Shown: positions 45,228 through 55,074, numbered from the stretch's first letter. The stretch: DNA of 64,000 bases from Pseudoduganella flava (GCF_007830495.1 NZ_VLKW01000003.1:620001-684000); one strand, 5' to 3'. Program-made: numbers and translations. Notes: generated by a model from the letters alone, not told the origin.

Positions 45228-46223
45228 TCAGCTCCCCTGGTCGACCAGCGGGTCGTCGAAGAAGTAATCGCGCCAGCTGGCCGGCTTGTTCTTCACGGCG
45301 CCCACGCGGTGCATGAATTGCGCGATCGGCAGCGTGTTTTGCGGCGCGATGCGGAACTGCACCTCCGGGCTCCTGAAGACCTTCAACAGCAGGTTGCGAT
45401 CGACCTTGCTCTGGTTGACCTTCAGGTAGATGTCCGCCGCGCCTTCCGGGTTCCTCGCCGCATAGTCGGCCGCTTCGGCGAGCGCCTGCACGAACGAGCG
45501 GTACGTCTTCGGGTTCTCCTTGCGGTACTTCTCGGTGGCGTACAGCAGCGTCGACGACGACGGCCCGCCCAGCACATCGTACGAATTGAGCACGATGCGC
45601 GCGTTGCGGTTCTGCGCCAGTTCCTGTTCCTGGAACGGCGGCGTGCCGAAGTGGCCGCTGATCTCCGTGCCGCCGGCGATGATCGCGCTCGCGGCATCGG
45701 GATGGGGCAGCGATTGCGTCAGCTTGTCGAGGCGGGCGAACTCCTTGTCGCCCCACTGCTTCGCGGCGGCCATCTGCAGGATGCGCGATTGCACCGACAC
45801 CGTAACGGCCGGCAGCGCGATCCGGTCCTTGTCCGTGAAGTCGGCGATCGACTTCACCTTCGGGTTGTTCGACACGAGGTAGTACGGGAAGCTGCCCAGC
45901 GCCGCGACGCCCTTCACGTTGTGCCGGTCCTTCGTGCGGTCCCACAGCGTGATCAGCGGGCCGACGCCCGCACCGGCGATGTCGATACTGCCGGACAGCA
46001 GCGCATCGTTGATGGCCGCGCCGCCGGACAGCTTGGTCCACTCGACGGCGATGTCCACGCCGTTGCGCTTACCGTATTTTTCAATGAGCTTCTGTTCCTG
46101 CGCGATATTGAGCAGCAGGTACGTGACGCCGAACTGTTCGGCGATGCGGATGCGGCCTTCCGCATGGGCGGCGGTGGCCAGCACCAGGGCGGCGATGGCG
46201 GTCGAGAGCTTCAGTGGTTTCAT
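45228..46223 (-). CDS. ABC transporter periplasmic substrate-binding protein (331 aa)
   Basis: Signal peptide MKPLKLSTAIAALVLATAAHA with an AHA cleavage site, then a two-lobe binding protein. IRIAEQFGVTYLLLNIAQEQKLIEKY and NDALLSGSIDIAGAGVGPLI match the SsuA/TauA/NrtA-like group. It begins 10 bases after the dioxygenase gene, so the four genes form one operon. Sulfonate, taurine or another organosulfur ligand is inferred from the dioxygenase. Confidence 0.88.
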   Translation of the reverse strand: MKPLKLSTAIAALVLATAAHAEGRIRIAEQFGVTYLLLNIAQEQKLIEKYGKRNGVDIAVEWTKLSGGAAINDALLSGSIDIAGAGVGPLITLWDRTKDRHNVKGVAALGSFPYYLVSNNPKVKSIADFTDKDRIALPAVTVSVQSRILQMAAAKQWGDKEFARLDKLTQSLPHPDAASAIIAGGTEISGHFGTPPFQEQELAQNRNARIVLNSYDVLGGPSSSTLLYATEKYRKENPKTYRSFVQALAEAADYAARNPEGAADIYLKVNQSKVDRNLLLKVFRSPEVQFRIAPQNTLPIAQFMHRVGAVKNKPASWRDYFFDDPLVDQGS

Positions 46224-46233
46224 GTTCTTCGTG

Positions 46234-47136
46234 TCAGTATGGGACGTCGCCTTCGATGGTGGTGCGATACAGCTTGCGGCGCTGGTCCGGCGGGCAGCCT
46301 GCCGCCAGGTGCATCAGCGAGCGGTTATCCCAGAACACCATGTCGTGCGGTTGCCAGCGGTGGCGGTAGATGTGCTGCGGCTTCACGCTGTGAGCGAACA
46401 GTTCCTTCAGGAGCGCATCGCTTTCGTCCCGCGGCAGGCCGATGATGCGTGTGGTGAAATGCTCGCTGACGAACAGCGCCTGCCGCCCCGTTTCCGGGTG
46501 CGTGCGCACGACGGGATGCACGACGGGTTTGACCTCGTCGATCTGCGCCTGCGTCAGGTGCGGCCGCCATGGGCTGCGGCGTTGCAGCTCGGCGTACTGC
46601 TTCAGGTAGCTGTGCTCCGCGCGCGCATGGCGGATCGCGTTCTTCAGCGCTTCGGGCAGCGTGTCGTAGGCCAGGTGCACGTTGGCGAACAGCGTATCGC
46701 CGCCTTCTGCCGGCAGCTCCTGCGCGTGCAACAGCGAGCCGAGGCTGGGCTTTTCCTTGTACGACAGGTCGGAATGCCAGAAATGGCCTGCGTCGCCCAG
46801 GCCGATCGGTTTGCCGTCCTCGATGATATTCGAGACGACAAGGACTTCCGGAACCCCCGCCAGCTGGAAATTCCTCAGCACATGGATCTGCAAAGGACCA
46901 AACAGGCGGGAGAAGGCGACCTGCTGTTGCGGCGTGATGCGCTGGTCCCGGAACACCAGTACGTGGTGCTCAAGGTGGGCGGCATGCAACCGCAACAGAG
47001 CTCTGCGTGAGAGGGGCCGCGCCAGGTCGAGGCCAATCACTTCAGCGCCAAGGGGACCTTCGAACGGGCGGATGTCCAGCGAAACGTTCAGGGGGACTGA
47101 TCTGGCATCATGGACAGCACTCAAAACAGCAGACAT
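46234..47136 (-). CDS. TauD/TfdA family Fe(II)/2-oxoglutarate dioxygenase (300 aa)
   Basis: Cytosolic non-heme iron oxygenase. The iron triad is visible: His121 and Asp123 in FWHSDLSY and the distal His in NRSLMHLA near residue 272, with the 2-oxoglutarate Arg in RKLYRTTIEG. Together with the ABC importer behind it this suggests desulfonation of taurine or an alkyl sulfate/sulfonate to release sulfite. ATG 47136 is preferred because TGGAGC lies before it; an in-frame ATG at 47190 would add 18 residues of no family character. Confidence 0.9.
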   Translation of the reverse strand: MSAVLSAVHDARSVPLNVSLDIRPFEGPLGAEVIGLDLARPLSRRALLRLHAAHLEHHVLVFRDQRITPQQQVAFSRLFGPLQIHVLRNFQLAGVPEVLVVSNIIEDGKPIGLGDAGHFWHSDLSYKEKPSLGSLLHAQELPAEGGDTLFANVHLAYDTLPEALKNAIRHARAEHSYLKQYAELQRRSPWRPHLTQAQIDEVKPVVHPVVRTHPETGRQALFVSEHFTTRIIGLPRDESDALLKELFAHSVKPQHIYRHRWQPHDMVFWDNRSLMHLAAGCPPDQRRKLYRTTIEGDVPY

Positions 47137-47292
47137 GTGTTGCGCTCCAGCTGACGGGGTCGGAAGCTCGCCGGGCCCCACGTTTTCCACGTGCCGCGGT
47201 GCCTGACGAGTGAATCCAGTCTATGCCTGGCCACTCATGATGAAAACGAATCCTTTTTGATATTAATATGCGCATTTTGACCAAGGGATTCC

Positions 47293-47904
47293 ATGCGTCC
47301 GCTGCACCTCTCGCTGTGCCTCATCCTCGTTGCCGTGCTGGCGTGGTCCGGCTTCGCGCCATATGACCGCGTCACGTGGTGGCTCGAAGTGCTGCCCGTG
47401 CTGATCGCAGTGCCCGTGCTGGCGCTGTCGTACCGGCGCTTTCCGCTGACGGACATGCTGTACGTGCTGATCGTGCTGCACGCGATCGTGCTGATGGTAG
47501 GCGGCGCCTACACGTATGCGCGCGTGCCGTTCGGCTTCGAGCTGCAGCACTGGCTGCACCTGCAGCGCAATCCGTACGACCGGATCGGCCACTTCATGCA
47601 GGGCTTCGTGCCGGCGCTGGTGGCGCGCGAGATCCTGCTGCGCGGCGGCCACGTGACGGGGAGGCGGATGCTGGCCTTCTTCTGCCTGTGCATCGTGATG
47701 GCGATCAGCGCGTGGTATGAGCTGGTCGAATGGGCGGCGGCCGTCGCGCTCGGCCAAGGGGCGGACGAATTCCTCGGTACGCAGGGCGACCAGTGGGACA
47801 CGCAATCGGACATGTTCATGGCGATGATCGGCGGCGCGTGCGCGCTGCTGCTGTCGCGCTGGCACGACCGCGCGCTGGCGGCGCTGCAACTCAGCCGGCG
47901 CTAG
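47293..47904 (+). CDS. DUF2238 (YjdF-like) inner-membrane protein (203 aa)
   Basis: Polytopic membrane protein with five to six hydrophobic segments. DUF2238 signatures are HWLHLQRNPYDRIGHFMQGFVPAL and GDQWDTQSDMFMAMIGG, with conserved His, Asp and Trp in the membrane, and ISAWYELVEW in between. Function is unknown. Its stop overlaps the convergent udgX stop by 14 bases (47891-47904). Confidence 0.9.
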   Translation: MRPLHLSLCLILVAVLAWSGFAPYDRVTWWLEVLPVLIAVPVLALSYRRFPLTDMLYVLIVLHAIVLMVGGAYTYARVPFGFELQHWLHLQRNPYDRIGHFMQGFVPALVAREILLRGGHVTGRRMLAFFCLCIVMAISAWYELVEWAAAVALGQGADEFLGTQGDQWDTQSDMFMAMIGGACALLLSRWHDRALAALQLSRR

Positions 47905-49456
47905 GGTCGGTGCTCGGGTCGGCGCTGCCGCCTTCGGCCAGCCGCTGCGCCGTCTTCAGCGCCGCGACGATCGCGGCAAACGCCGCGTGGCGGGACTCGC
48001 GGTCCGGCACGCGCAGCGCATACGACGGGTGGTACGTGACGACGACCCAGCGGCCGTCGTGCTGGAACGGCTGGTCCATGTAGTCCTTCATCGTCACGCT
48101 GCCGCTTTGCAGGATCGACTTCAATGCGGTGCTGCCCAGCGCGACGAGGACATCGGGCGCGATCGTCTCCAGCTCCGTCTCCAGCCAGTAGTGGCAGGCC
48201 ATCACTTCCTTCTGCGCGGGCGTCTTGTGCAGCCGGCGCTTGCCGCGCGGCTCCCACTTGAAGTGCTTGACGGCGTTCGTCACGTAGACCTTGCGGCGGT
48301 CCATGCCCGCTTCGTCCATCGCCTTGTCCAGCAGCTCGCCGGCGGGGCCGACGAACGGCTTGCCGGCCAGGTCCTCCTGGTCGCCCGGCTGCTCGCCGAC
48401 GAGCATGATCCTGGCGCGCCGGGCGCCCTGCCCGGCCACCGCCTGCGTGGCGTTCTGCCACAGGTCGCAGCGGCGGCATTCGTCCAGCGAGCTCGGTTGC
48501 TGGCGTTCCGGCGCGGCCTTCTCGGCGCTGATCGGAATCGCCGTGCCGCCGCGCTTGCCGACGGTGTCGAGCTGCCCCACCTTGCGCGCGCCGGCCGCGG
48601 CCTGCGTGACCATGTGCGGCACGACGGCCGCCTCGGGCAGGTTCTTCCAGAAGCGCTGGCGGATGTGACCGTGCATGATGTCGGCGTTCAGGCGGGCGGG
48701 GTTGAAGATGCTGCGGTAGTAGGTGAGCCACAGCGCCTCGCCGGCATCGGCGAAGTCCGCCGCCGTCTTTGCCAGCGCGTCCCCCGTGTGCAAGGTGGCG
48801 CCGTCCCACAGCACGGTGGCCTCGGGTGTGGCGATCATCCAGCTGGTCTTGCCCATCCGTTTCGCGAAGTGCTCGGCCACTTGAGGCAGCACGTCGTGCG
48901 CCGGTTCGAACCACGCGACGAAGCGGGGCTCGCCGGCATCCAGCGGCCGCTCGCGAAAGCGCAGGTAGGCATGCATATCGTGTTCTTCGTGCCGCACGGC
49001 CTTCACCATGTGGTGCAGCCGGGCGCCGTCGACATCGGCCATCGAGATCACCTCGTGTTCGCCGCGGTGCCAGCGCCACAGCACGCGGTAGAGGAACGCC
49101 CAGCGGTCGGGCGCGCGATAGCAGGAGGCGCTCCGCAGCATCTCCATCAACCGCCGGGAGACGACCGGCGGCGTTGTGGCGATGAGGGGCGGCGGGTCCG
49201 AGGGACATTCGGGGGTTTGAGCGTTTACCGTCACCTCCGCGTTCACTTCCACTTCAACTTCGACTTCCACTGCTACGGGAGGCATTCCGCTCAGCAGGTC
49301 ACCGCCGCCATCCTGCCCTGACCATTGTACGGATTCGGGCGGCACGTGGCGCACGATCAGAGCCCGTGCGGCCGCGCGCCATGCGTCAAAACTGCCGGCC
49401 GGAACCGGCTGCCCGGACAGCGCCAGCGCAACAGGGTCGAGCGCCGGTACGCTCAT
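47891..49456 (-). CDS. udgX: DUF4130-UdgX fusion: uracil-DNA cross-linking glycosylase-like protein (521 aa)
   Basis: The N-terminal half (about 100-290) is the DUF4130 domain (SCYRAPDRWAFLYRVLWRW), and the C-terminal half is UdgX. In UdgX, GEQPGDQED (354-362) is motif A, and the loop KRRLHKTP carries His410, the residue that in studied UdgX makes a covalent bond with the deoxyribose after excising uracil. Cys residues in DECRRCDLW bind the Fe-S cluster. An unusual Val-Glu alternating stretch (VEVEVEVEVNAEV, about 67-79) looks like a slipped-strand expansion. ATG 49456 overlaps the radical SAM stop (ATGA), so the two are coupled and probably SOS-controlled. Confidence 0.9.
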   Translation of the reverse strand: MSVPALDPVALALSGQPVPAGSFDAWRAAARALIVRHVPPESVQWSGQDGGGDLLSGMPPVAVEVEVEVEVNAEVTVNAQTPECPSDPPPLIATTPPVVSRRLMEMLRSASCYRAPDRWAFLYRVLWRWHRGEHEVISMADVDGARLHHMVKAVRHEEHDMHAYLRFRERPLDAGEPRFVAWFEPAHDVLPQVAEHFAKRMGKTSWMIATPEATVLWDGATLHTGDALAKTAADFADAGEALWLTYYRSIFNPARLNADIMHGHIRQRFWKNLPEAAVVPHMVTQAAAGARKVGQLDTVGKRGGTAIPISAEKAAPERQQPSSLDECRRCDLWQNATQAVAGQGARRARIMLVGEQPGDQEDLAGKPFVGPAGELLDKAMDEAGMDRRKVYVTNAVKHFKWEPRGKRRLHKTPAQKEVMACHYWLETELETIAPDVLVALGSTALKSILQSGSVTMKDYMDQPFQHDGRWVVVTYHPSYALRVPDRESRHAAFAAIVAALKTAQRLAEGGSADPSTDPSAG

Positions 49457-50682
49457 GCCGCCTGCAGTTCCGGGAACAGCGCCATCTGCTCGGGCACGTC
49501 GGCCATCGCACGGCGCAGCGCATCGGACGGCGCGGTATCCTGCGCCGGGCGGTAGTCGGCCGTGACGATGAACGGTGCCACCTTCTTCATGCTGCACTTC
49601 AGCCGCGCCAGGTCGGCCCAGCGCACCTGCCGCATGCGGCGCAGCTCGACGATGCGCTGCGCGTTCTTCAGACCGATGCCGGGGATGCGGGCGATCATCT
49701 GCGGCTCGGCGCGATTGAGGTCCATCGGGAAGTGCTCGCGGTGCGTCAACGCCCAGGCCAGTTTCGGGTCGATGTCGAGCGGCAGGTTGCCGGAGGCGGG
49801 CAGCAGTTCCTTCACCTGGAAACCATAGCCGCGCAGCAGGAAGTCGGCCTGGTACAGGCGGTGTTCGCGCAGCAGCGGCGGCGGCGCGGCCGGCACGCTC
49901 GACGGGCTTTCGGGGATCGGACTGAACGCCGAGTAGTAGACACGTTTCAGCTTGTAGCTGCCATACAGCGTCTCGGCCGTGGTGAGGATGCGCGCATCGT
50001 CGCTGGCATCGGCGCCGACGATCATCTGCGTGCTCTGCCCGGCCGGCGCGAACTTCGGCGCCTTCGGCTCGGCTTCCTTCTCGTCGAGCTTCAACCGGAT
50101 GCTGCCCATCGCCAGCTTGATCGTGTGGACGCTCTTTTCGGGCGCGAGCTTTTGCACGCTGTCCTGCGTCGGCAGTTCGATGTTGACGGACAGCCGATCC
50201 GCATACCGCCCCGCTGCTTCGATCAGCGCGGGATCGGCATCGGGAATCGTCTTGAGGTGGATGTAGCCGCGGAACTGATGCACCTCGCGCAGCTCGCGGG
50301 CGACGGCAACCAACTGCTCCATTGTGTAGTCGGCGGACTGGATGATGCCGGAGCTGAGGAACAGGCCGTCGATGTAATTACGCAGATAAAAATCGACGGT
50401 GAGCTTGACCACTTCCTGCACGGTGAAGCGGGCGCGCGGCACGTTCGACGTGCGGCGATTCACGCAGTACTGGCAATCGTAGATGCAGAAATTCGTCAGC
50501 AGGATCTTCAGCAGCGACACGCAGCGGCCGTCCGGCGTGTAGCTGTGGCAGATACCCATCCCGTTCGTCGCGCCGAGCCCGTCCTTGCCCTCGGACGAGC
50601 GCTTCGGCGCACCGCTGCTGGCGCACGACGCGTCATATTTCGCCGCGTCGGCGAGGATTTCCAGTTTGTCGATCAACTCCAT
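49453..50682 (-). CDS. Putative DNA modification/repair radical SAM protein (409 aa)
   Basis: Radical SAM enzyme regularly paired with UdgX. The [4Fe-4S] motif is CIYDCQYC (Cys66, 70, 73). A helix-hairpin-helix DNA-binding region lies near the C-terminus (MIARIPGIGLKNAQRIVELRR, about 335-355). It has a conserved N-terminal SYTPDGRC. Start at ATG 50682 (MELIDKLE) is preferred; an upstream ATG at 50706 lies inside the LexA box. The reaction is unknown; the pairing and HhH domain point to DNA. Confidence 0.9.
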   Translation of the reverse strand: MELIDKLEILADAAKYDASCASSGAPKRSSEGKDGLGATNGMGICHSYTPDGRCVSLLKILLTNFCIYDCQYCVNRRTSNVPRARFTVQEVVKLTVDFYLRNYIDGLFLSSGIIQSADYTMEQLVAVARELREVHQFRGYIHLKTIPDADPALIEAAGRYADRLSVNIELPTQDSVQKLAPEKSVHTIKLAMGSIRLKLDEKEAEPKAPKFAPAGQSTQMIVGADASDDARILTTAETLYGSYKLKRVYYSAFSPIPESPSSVPAAPPPLLREHRLYQADFLLRGYGFQVKELLPASGNLPLDIDPKLAWALTHREHFPMDLNRAEPQMIARIPGIGLKNAQRIVELRRMRQVRWADLARLKCSMKKVAPFIVTADYRPAQDTAPSDALRRAMADVPEQMALFPELQAA

Positions 50683-50694
50683 GGCGCCGCCCTG

Positions 50695-50710
50695 CTGTAT
50701 GGGCATACAG
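50695..50710 (-). promoter_or_regulatory. LexA (SOS) box upstream of the radical SAM-udgX operon
   Basis: CTGTATGGGCATACAG is a perfect palindrome outside its four central bases and an exact CTGT-N8-ACAG, the gammaproteobacterial/betaproteobacterial LexA consensus. It ends 12 bases before the radical SAM ATG. The gene on the other side reads away, with a terminator between, so the box serves the repair pair. Confidence 0.82.
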
Positions 50711-50751
50711 TATAAGCGAACTATTGTTCAGGACAGCGTGCACGCGCCAAC

Positions 50752-50774
50752 AAAAAACCGGGTCAAGCCCGGTT
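50752..50774 (-). terminator. Intrinsic terminator downstream of the carbonic anhydrase gene
   Basis: On the minus strand AACCGGG pairs with CCCGGTT across a five-base loop, followed by a T run. It lies about 18 bases after the can stop codon and separates it from the LexA box and the repair operon. Confidence 0.85.
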
Positions 50775-50791
50775 CTCTGTACGTCTTTCTG

Positions 50792-51454
50792 TCAGGCGCT
50801 GTAGTGGTTCAGGCGCGCCTGCAGTTTCGGTGGCAGGTCGGACAGCTGGCTGACCGTCATCTCCAGGTCGTGCAGGTGGCCGTCCTTCAGGCCGTACACC
50901 CAGCCGTGCACCGAGACTTGCTGGCCGCGGTCCCAGGCGTCCTGCACGATCGTTGTCGAGCACACGTTGATGACTTGCTCGACCACGTTCAGTTCGACCA
51001 GCTTCTCGCTGCGCACGCGCTCGTCCAGCACGGTGCCCAGGTAGCGCTCGTGCTTGGCGCTGACGTCGTGCACGTGGCGCAGCCAGTTGTCGACGAGGCC
51101 CACGCGGGCGCCCGTCAGCGCGGCGTGCACACCCTTGCAGCCGTAGTGGCCGACGATGATCACGTGCTTCACCTTCAGCACGTCGATCGCGAACTGCAGC
51201 ACGGAGAGGCAGTTCAGGTCGGAGTGGACGACGACGTTGGCGATGTTACGGTGCACGAACACGTCGCCCGGCAGCAGGCCAAGCAGTTCGTTCGCCGGCA
51301 CGCGGCTGTCGGAGCAGCCGATCCACAGGTATTCGGGCGAGGCTTGGGCAGCCAGGCGCTTGAAGAATTCCGGGTCGCGCTCGACCATCGAGTCGGCCCA
51401 GCGGCGGTTGTTGTTCAGGAGATCCCGCAGGTCGGAAGGCTTGGTGTCGCTCAT
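50792..51454 (-). CDS. can: Beta-class carbonic anhydrase (220 aa)
   Basis: Cytosolic zinc enzyme hydrating CO2 to bicarbonate. Zinc ligands and catalytic residues are visible: Cys47, Asp49 and Arg51 in IGCSDSRVP, and His103 and Cys106 in VGHYGCKG. Length and sequence fit Can (YadF) of Escherichia coli type. It is a single gene with its own terminator; the 229-base upstream region holds a REP-like hairpin. Confidence 0.96.
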   Translation of the reverse strand: MSDTKPSDLRDLLNNNRRWADSMVERDPEFFKRLAAQASPEYLWIGCSDSRVPANELLGLLPGDVFVHRNIANVVVHSDLNCLSVLQFAIDVLKVKHVIIVGHYGCKGVHAALTGARVGLVDNWLRHVHDVSAKHERYLGTVLDERVRSEKLVELNVVEQVINVCSTTIVQDAWDRGQQVSVHGWVYGLKDGHLHDLEMTVSQLSDLPPKLQARLNHYSA

Positions 51455-51609
51455 GATATTCCTTTCAGACGTAACAAAGCCGCCGTTCGCCGGGGTGGCA
51501 AAGCGGCGGCCGTGAATTGCTGGCCGATAGTTTAACTGATTCCGAGGCTGTTGACCGAACGTGCTTTTGTTTGCGGGTGGGCGGAGCTGTTCAAACCAGA
51601 AGCGTAACC

Positions 51610-51640
51610 CTGGGGTCAGACCCGACGGGTCTGACCCCGG
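51610..51640. repeat. Perfect palindrome (REP-like), GGGGTCAGACCC arms
   Basis: Arms GGGGTCAGACCC (51612-51623) and GGGTCTGACCCC (51627-51638) pair fully around a three-base centre. It lies between the divergent-end region of can and the dnaJ stop. The same type of G-rich/C-rich palindrome recurs at 63126-63144. There is no T tract, so it is not a standard terminator. Confidence 0.8.
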
Positions 51641-51683
51641 CTCTTGCCGTTGGTTTTAGCAAACGCCGCCGGCCCACATGCAG

Positions 51684-52799
51684 TTATTCAAAGAAGTCCT
51701 TGACCTTATCCATCCACGTCTTCGACTGCGGCGAGTGCTTCGCCCCACCCTCGGTCGTCGACCGCTCCAGCTCACGCAGCAGCTCCTTCTGCTTCTCCGT
51801 CAGCTTCACCGGCGTCTCGACGACGACGTGGCAGAACAGGTCGCCCGGGTAGCCGGAACGCACGCCCTTGACGCCCTTGCCCTTCAGGCGGAACGTCTTG
51901 CCGGACTGGGTGCCTTCAGGCACCGTGAACGACACCTTGCCGGACAAGGTCGGCACTTCGATCTCGCCGCCCAATGCCGCCTTCGCGAACGAGATCGGCA
52001 TCTCGCAATGCAGGTCGTCGCCTTCGCGCTGGAACACCTGGTGCGGCTTGATGTGGATTTCCACGTACAGGTCGCCCGGCGGCCCGCCGTTGGTGCCTGG
52101 CTCGCCGTTGCCGGACGAGCGGATGCGCATGCCGTTGTCGATACCCGCCGGGATCTTCACTTCCAGCGTCTTGTTGCGCTTGATGCGGCCGGCGCCCGAG
52201 CACGCGGGGCACGGTTCCGGAATGATCTTGCCGGTGCCGTGGCACTTCGGGCACGTTTGCTGGATGCTGAAGAAGCCCTGCTGCATGCGTACCTGGCCGT
52301 GGCCGCCGCACGTCGAGCAGGTGACCGGCGACGTGCCGGGCTTCGCGCCGGAGCCGTGGCAGGTATCGCACTTGTCCCAGGCCGGCACGCGGATCGTCGT
52401 GTCGAAGCCATGCGCGGCCTGCTCCAGCGTGATCTCGAGGTTGTAGCGCAGGTCGGCGCCGCGGTACACCTGCGGGCCCGCGCTGCGGCGGCCGCCACCG
52501 AAGATGTCGCCGAAGATGTCGCCGAACGCATCGCCGAAGCCGCCGGCGCCGAAGCCGCCGCCGCCCATGTTCGGATCCACGCCCGCGTGACCATAACGGT
52601 CGTAAGCCTCGCGCTTTTCCGGATTGGTCAGCATCTCGTAGGCTTCCTTGACTTCCTTGAACTTCTCTTCCGCCTCTTTGTTGTCCGGGTTGCGGTCCGG
52701 GTGATACTTCATCGCGAGCTTGCGATAAGCCTTCTTGATCTCGTCTTCCGAGGCGTTTTTCGCCAGACCGAGAGTCTCGTAATAATCACGCTTTGCCAT
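51684..52799 (-). CDS. dnaJ: Chaperone protein DnaJ (371 aa)
   Basis: Hsp40 co-chaperone stimulating DnaK ATPase. The J-domain has HPD at 33-35 ([10 protein letters not shown]). A Gly/Phe-rich linker ([14 protein letters not shown]) follows, then four CXXCXGXG zinc repeats: [24 protein letters not shown] and CPACSGAG. The C-terminal substrate domain is complete. ATG 52799 gives [11 protein letters not shown], the standard start. It lies 244 bases after dnaK with a hairpin terminator in between. Confidence 0.98.
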   Translation of the reverse strand: MAKRDYYETLGLAKNASEDEIKKAYRKLAMKYHPDRNPDNKEAEEKFKEVKEAYEMLTNPEKREAYDRYGHAGVDPNMGGGGFGAGGFGDAFGDIFGDIFGGGRRSAGPQVYRGADLRYNLEITLEQAAHGFDTTIRVPAWDKCDTCHGSGAKPGTSPVTCSTCGGHGQVRMQQGFFSIQQTCPKCHGTGKIIPEPCPACSGAGRIKRNKTLEVKIPAGIDNGMRIRSSGNGEPGTNGGPPGDLYVEIHIKPHQVFQREGDDLHCEMPISFAKAALGGEIEVPTLSGKVSFTVPEGTQSGKTFRLKGKGVKGVRSGYPGDLFCHVVVETPVKLTEKQKELLRELERSTTEGGAKHSPQSKTWMDKVKDFFE

Positions 52800-52935
52800 G
52801 TGCAGGCACCTAACTGAACTGAATAGAAGGGAGACTGTAGCAGGACGACGCCGTTGCCGCCACCTGCCGCCGCCGTCCACTGACCAGTGCGACGGTGGCG
52901 TTGTGAAACAACCTCAAAAACCCTGCCGATTATGC

Positions 52936-52979
52936 AAAAACGCCGAGCGGGCACCGTGCTACGGCCGCTCCGCTCGGCG
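52936..52979 (-). terminator. Intrinsic terminator between dnaK and dnaJ
   Basis: On the minus strand a perfect 10-base stem CGCCGAGCGG/CCGCTCGGCG with a 19-base loop is followed by TTTTT. It would reduce dnaJ transcription relative to dnaK, giving the usual excess of DnaK over DnaJ. Confidence 0.75.
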
Positions 52980-53043
52980 GGGTCAGACTTGCGGGAACCT
53001 CAGGTTCCACGGCCGAAGTAGACTGGGTTCGCGCTGGCAGGAC

Positions 53044-55002
53044 TTATTTGTTGTCCTTGACTTCCTTGAAGTCGGCGTCCACCACGTCGTCCTGCTGCGC
53101 ACGGTTGTCGGAACCGCCAGCCTGCTGCTGCTGCTGCGCGCCCGCTTCGGCACCGCCACCCGCTGCGGCTTGCTGCGCCTGCATGTCGGCGTACATCTTC
53201 TCGCCCAGCTTCTGCGCGGCTTCCGTCAGCGTGGCGATCTTGGCGTCGATCGATGCCTTGTCGCCGGACTTGATCTCGCCTTCCAGTGCGCTGATCGCGG
53301 ACTCGATCTTTTCCTTCTCGCCCGCTTCCAGCTTGTCGCCGTATTCGGTCAGCGATTTCTTCGTCGAGTGCACCAGCGCGTCGGCCTGGTTGCGCGACTC
53401 GGCCAGTTCCTTCACCTTCTTGTCTTCTTCGGCGTTCAGCTCGGCGTCTTTCACCATCTTCTGGATTTCCTCTTCGGACAAGCCGGAGTTCGCCTTGATG
53501 GTGATCTTGTTTTCCTTGCCGGTGGCCTTGTCCTTCGCGCCCACGTGCAGGATGCCGTTGGCGTCGATGTCGAAGGTCACTTCGATCTGCGGCGTGCCGC
53601 GTGCCGCCGGCGGGATGCCTTCCAGGTTGAACTCACCCAGTGCCTTGTTGCCGGCCGCGATTTCACGCTCGCCCTGGTAGACCTTGATGGTCACCGCGGG
53701 CTGGTTGTCATCGGCCGTCGAGAACACTTGCGAGAACTTGGTCGGGATCGTCGTGTTCTTGTGAATCATCTTCGTCATCACGCCGCCCAGCGTTTCGATA
53801 CCCAGCGACAGCGGGGTCACGTCCAGCAGCAGCAGGTCCTTGCGGTCGCCCGACAGCACGGCGCCCTGGATCGCGGCACCGACGGCCACGGCTTCGTCAG
53901 GGTTCACGTCCTTGCGCGGATCCTTGCCGAAGAACTCCTTCACTTTTTCCTGCACCTTCGGCATACGGGTCATGCCGCCGACCAGGATGATGTCGTCGAT
54001 GTCGGAAACCTTCACGCCGGCATCCTTGATCGCGGTGCGGCACGGTTCGATCGTCTTGGCGATCAGTTCCTCGACCAGCGACTCCAGCTTGGCGCGGGTG
54101 ATCTTCAGGTTCAGGTGGACCGGCGCGCCGTTCGCCATCGCGATGTACGGCTCGTTGATCTCGGTCTGCTGCGACGACGACAGCTCGATCTTCGCGCGCT
54201 CGGCCGAAGCCTTGATACGCTGCAGCGCGATCGGGTCCTTCTTCAGGTCCAGGCCGTTGATCTTCTTGAACTCTTCGATGATGTAGTCGATCACGCGCTG
54301 GTCGAAGTCCTCGCCGCCCAGGAACGTGTCACCGTTCGTCGACAGCACTTCGAACTGCTTCTCGCCATCCACGTCGGCGATCTCGATGATCGACACGTCG
54401 AACGTGCCGCCACCCAGGTCATACACGGCGATCTTGCGGTCGCCCTTGTCGGTCTTGTCCAGGCCGAACGCCAGCGCAGCGGCCGTCGGTTCGTTGATGA
54501 TGCGCTTCACGTCCAGGCCGGCGATACGGCCGGCATCCTTGGTCGCCTGACGCTGCGAGTCGTTGAAGTACGCCGGCACCGTGATGACGGCTTCGGTGAC
54601 TTCCTCGCCCAGGTAATCCTCGGCGGTCTTCTTCATCTTGCGCAGCACTTCCGCGGAGATCTGCGGCGGCGCCAGCTTCTTGTCGCGCACACCGATCCAC
54701 GCGTCGCCGTTATCGGCTTTCATGATCTGGTACGGCATCAGGGAGATGTCCTTCTGGACTTCCTTCTCCTCGTACTTGCGGCCGATCAGACGCTTGACGG
54801 CGAACAGGGTGTTTTTCGGATTGGTGACGGCCTGGCGCTTGGCCGGCGCGCCGACGAGGATCTCGCCGTCGTCCTGGTACGCGATGATGGAAGGCGTGGT
54901 ACGGGCGCCTTCTGCGTTCTCGATGACCTTCGGCTGGCCATTCTCCATGATGGCGACGCAAGAGTTGGTCGTGCCCAGGTCGATACCGATCATTTTGCCC
55001 AT
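53044..55002 (-). CDS. dnaK: Chaperone protein DnaK, Hsp70 (652 aa)
   Basis: ATP-driven protein-folding chaperone. The N-terminus [17 protein letters not shown] starts the actin-like ATPase. [12 protein letters not shown]-type motif appears as [14 protein letters not shown], with adenosine-motif [10 protein letters not shown] and the linker [18 protein letters not shown] before the substrate domain. The tail is Gln/Gly/Ala-rich and ends [14 protein letters not shown], normal for proteobacterial DnaK. It has its own sigma-32-type promoter 82 bases upstream and lies downstream of grpE. Confidence 0.99.
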   Translation of the reverse strand: MGKMIGIDLGTTNSCVAIMENGQPKVIENAEGARTTPSIIAYQDDGEILVGAPAKRQAVTNPKNTLFAVKRLIGRKYEEKEVQKDISLMPYQIMKADNGDAWIGVRDKKLAPPQISAEVLRKMKKTAEDYLGEEVTEAVITVPAYFNDSQRQATKDAGRIAGLDVKRIINEPTAAALAFGLDKTDKGDRKIAVYDLGGGTFDVSIIEIADVDGEKQFEVLSTNGDTFLGGEDFDQRVIDYIIEEFKKINGLDLKKDPIALQRIKASAERAKIELSSSQQTEINEPYIAMANGAPVHLNLKITRAKLESLVEELIAKTIEPCRTAIKDAGVKVSDIDDIILVGGMTRMPKVQEKVKEFFGKDPRKDVNPDEAVAVGAAIQGAVLSGDRKDLLLLDVTPLSLGIETLGGVMTKMIHKNTTIPTKFSQVFSTADDNQPAVTIKVYQGEREIAAGNKALGEFNLEGIPPAARGTPQIEVTFDIDANGILHVGAKDKATGKENKITIKANSGLSEEEIQKMVKDAELNAEEDKKVKELAESRNQADALVHSTKKSLTEYGDKLEAGEKEKIESAISALEGEIKSGDKASIDAKIATLTEAAQKLGEKMYADMQAQQAAAGGGAEAGAQQQQQAGGSDNRAQQDDVVDADFKEVKDNK

Positions 55003-55045
55003 GGTTTGTTCTTCCTTTGAACTGATTAGTTTCTGAATGTTTCTT

Positions 55046-55074
55046 ATATGCGGAAAAGCTTCTTACATTTCAAG
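55046..55074 (-). promoter_or_regulatory. Sigma-32 (RpoH)-type promoter of dnaK
   Basis: On the minus strand a -35 CTTGAAA (55074-55068) and a -10 CCGCATAT (55053-55046) are separated by 14 bases. The consensus is CTTGAAA-N(12-15)-CCCCATNT, so only one -10 base is off. It is about 44 bases before the dnaK ATG and would allow dnaK expression apart from grpE. Confidence 0.78.

Noticed and set aside
51610-51640. Palindrome as an intrinsic terminator for dnaJ
   Set aside because: No T run follows on either strand; the same palindrome type recurs elsewhere, so it fits a dispersed repeat.
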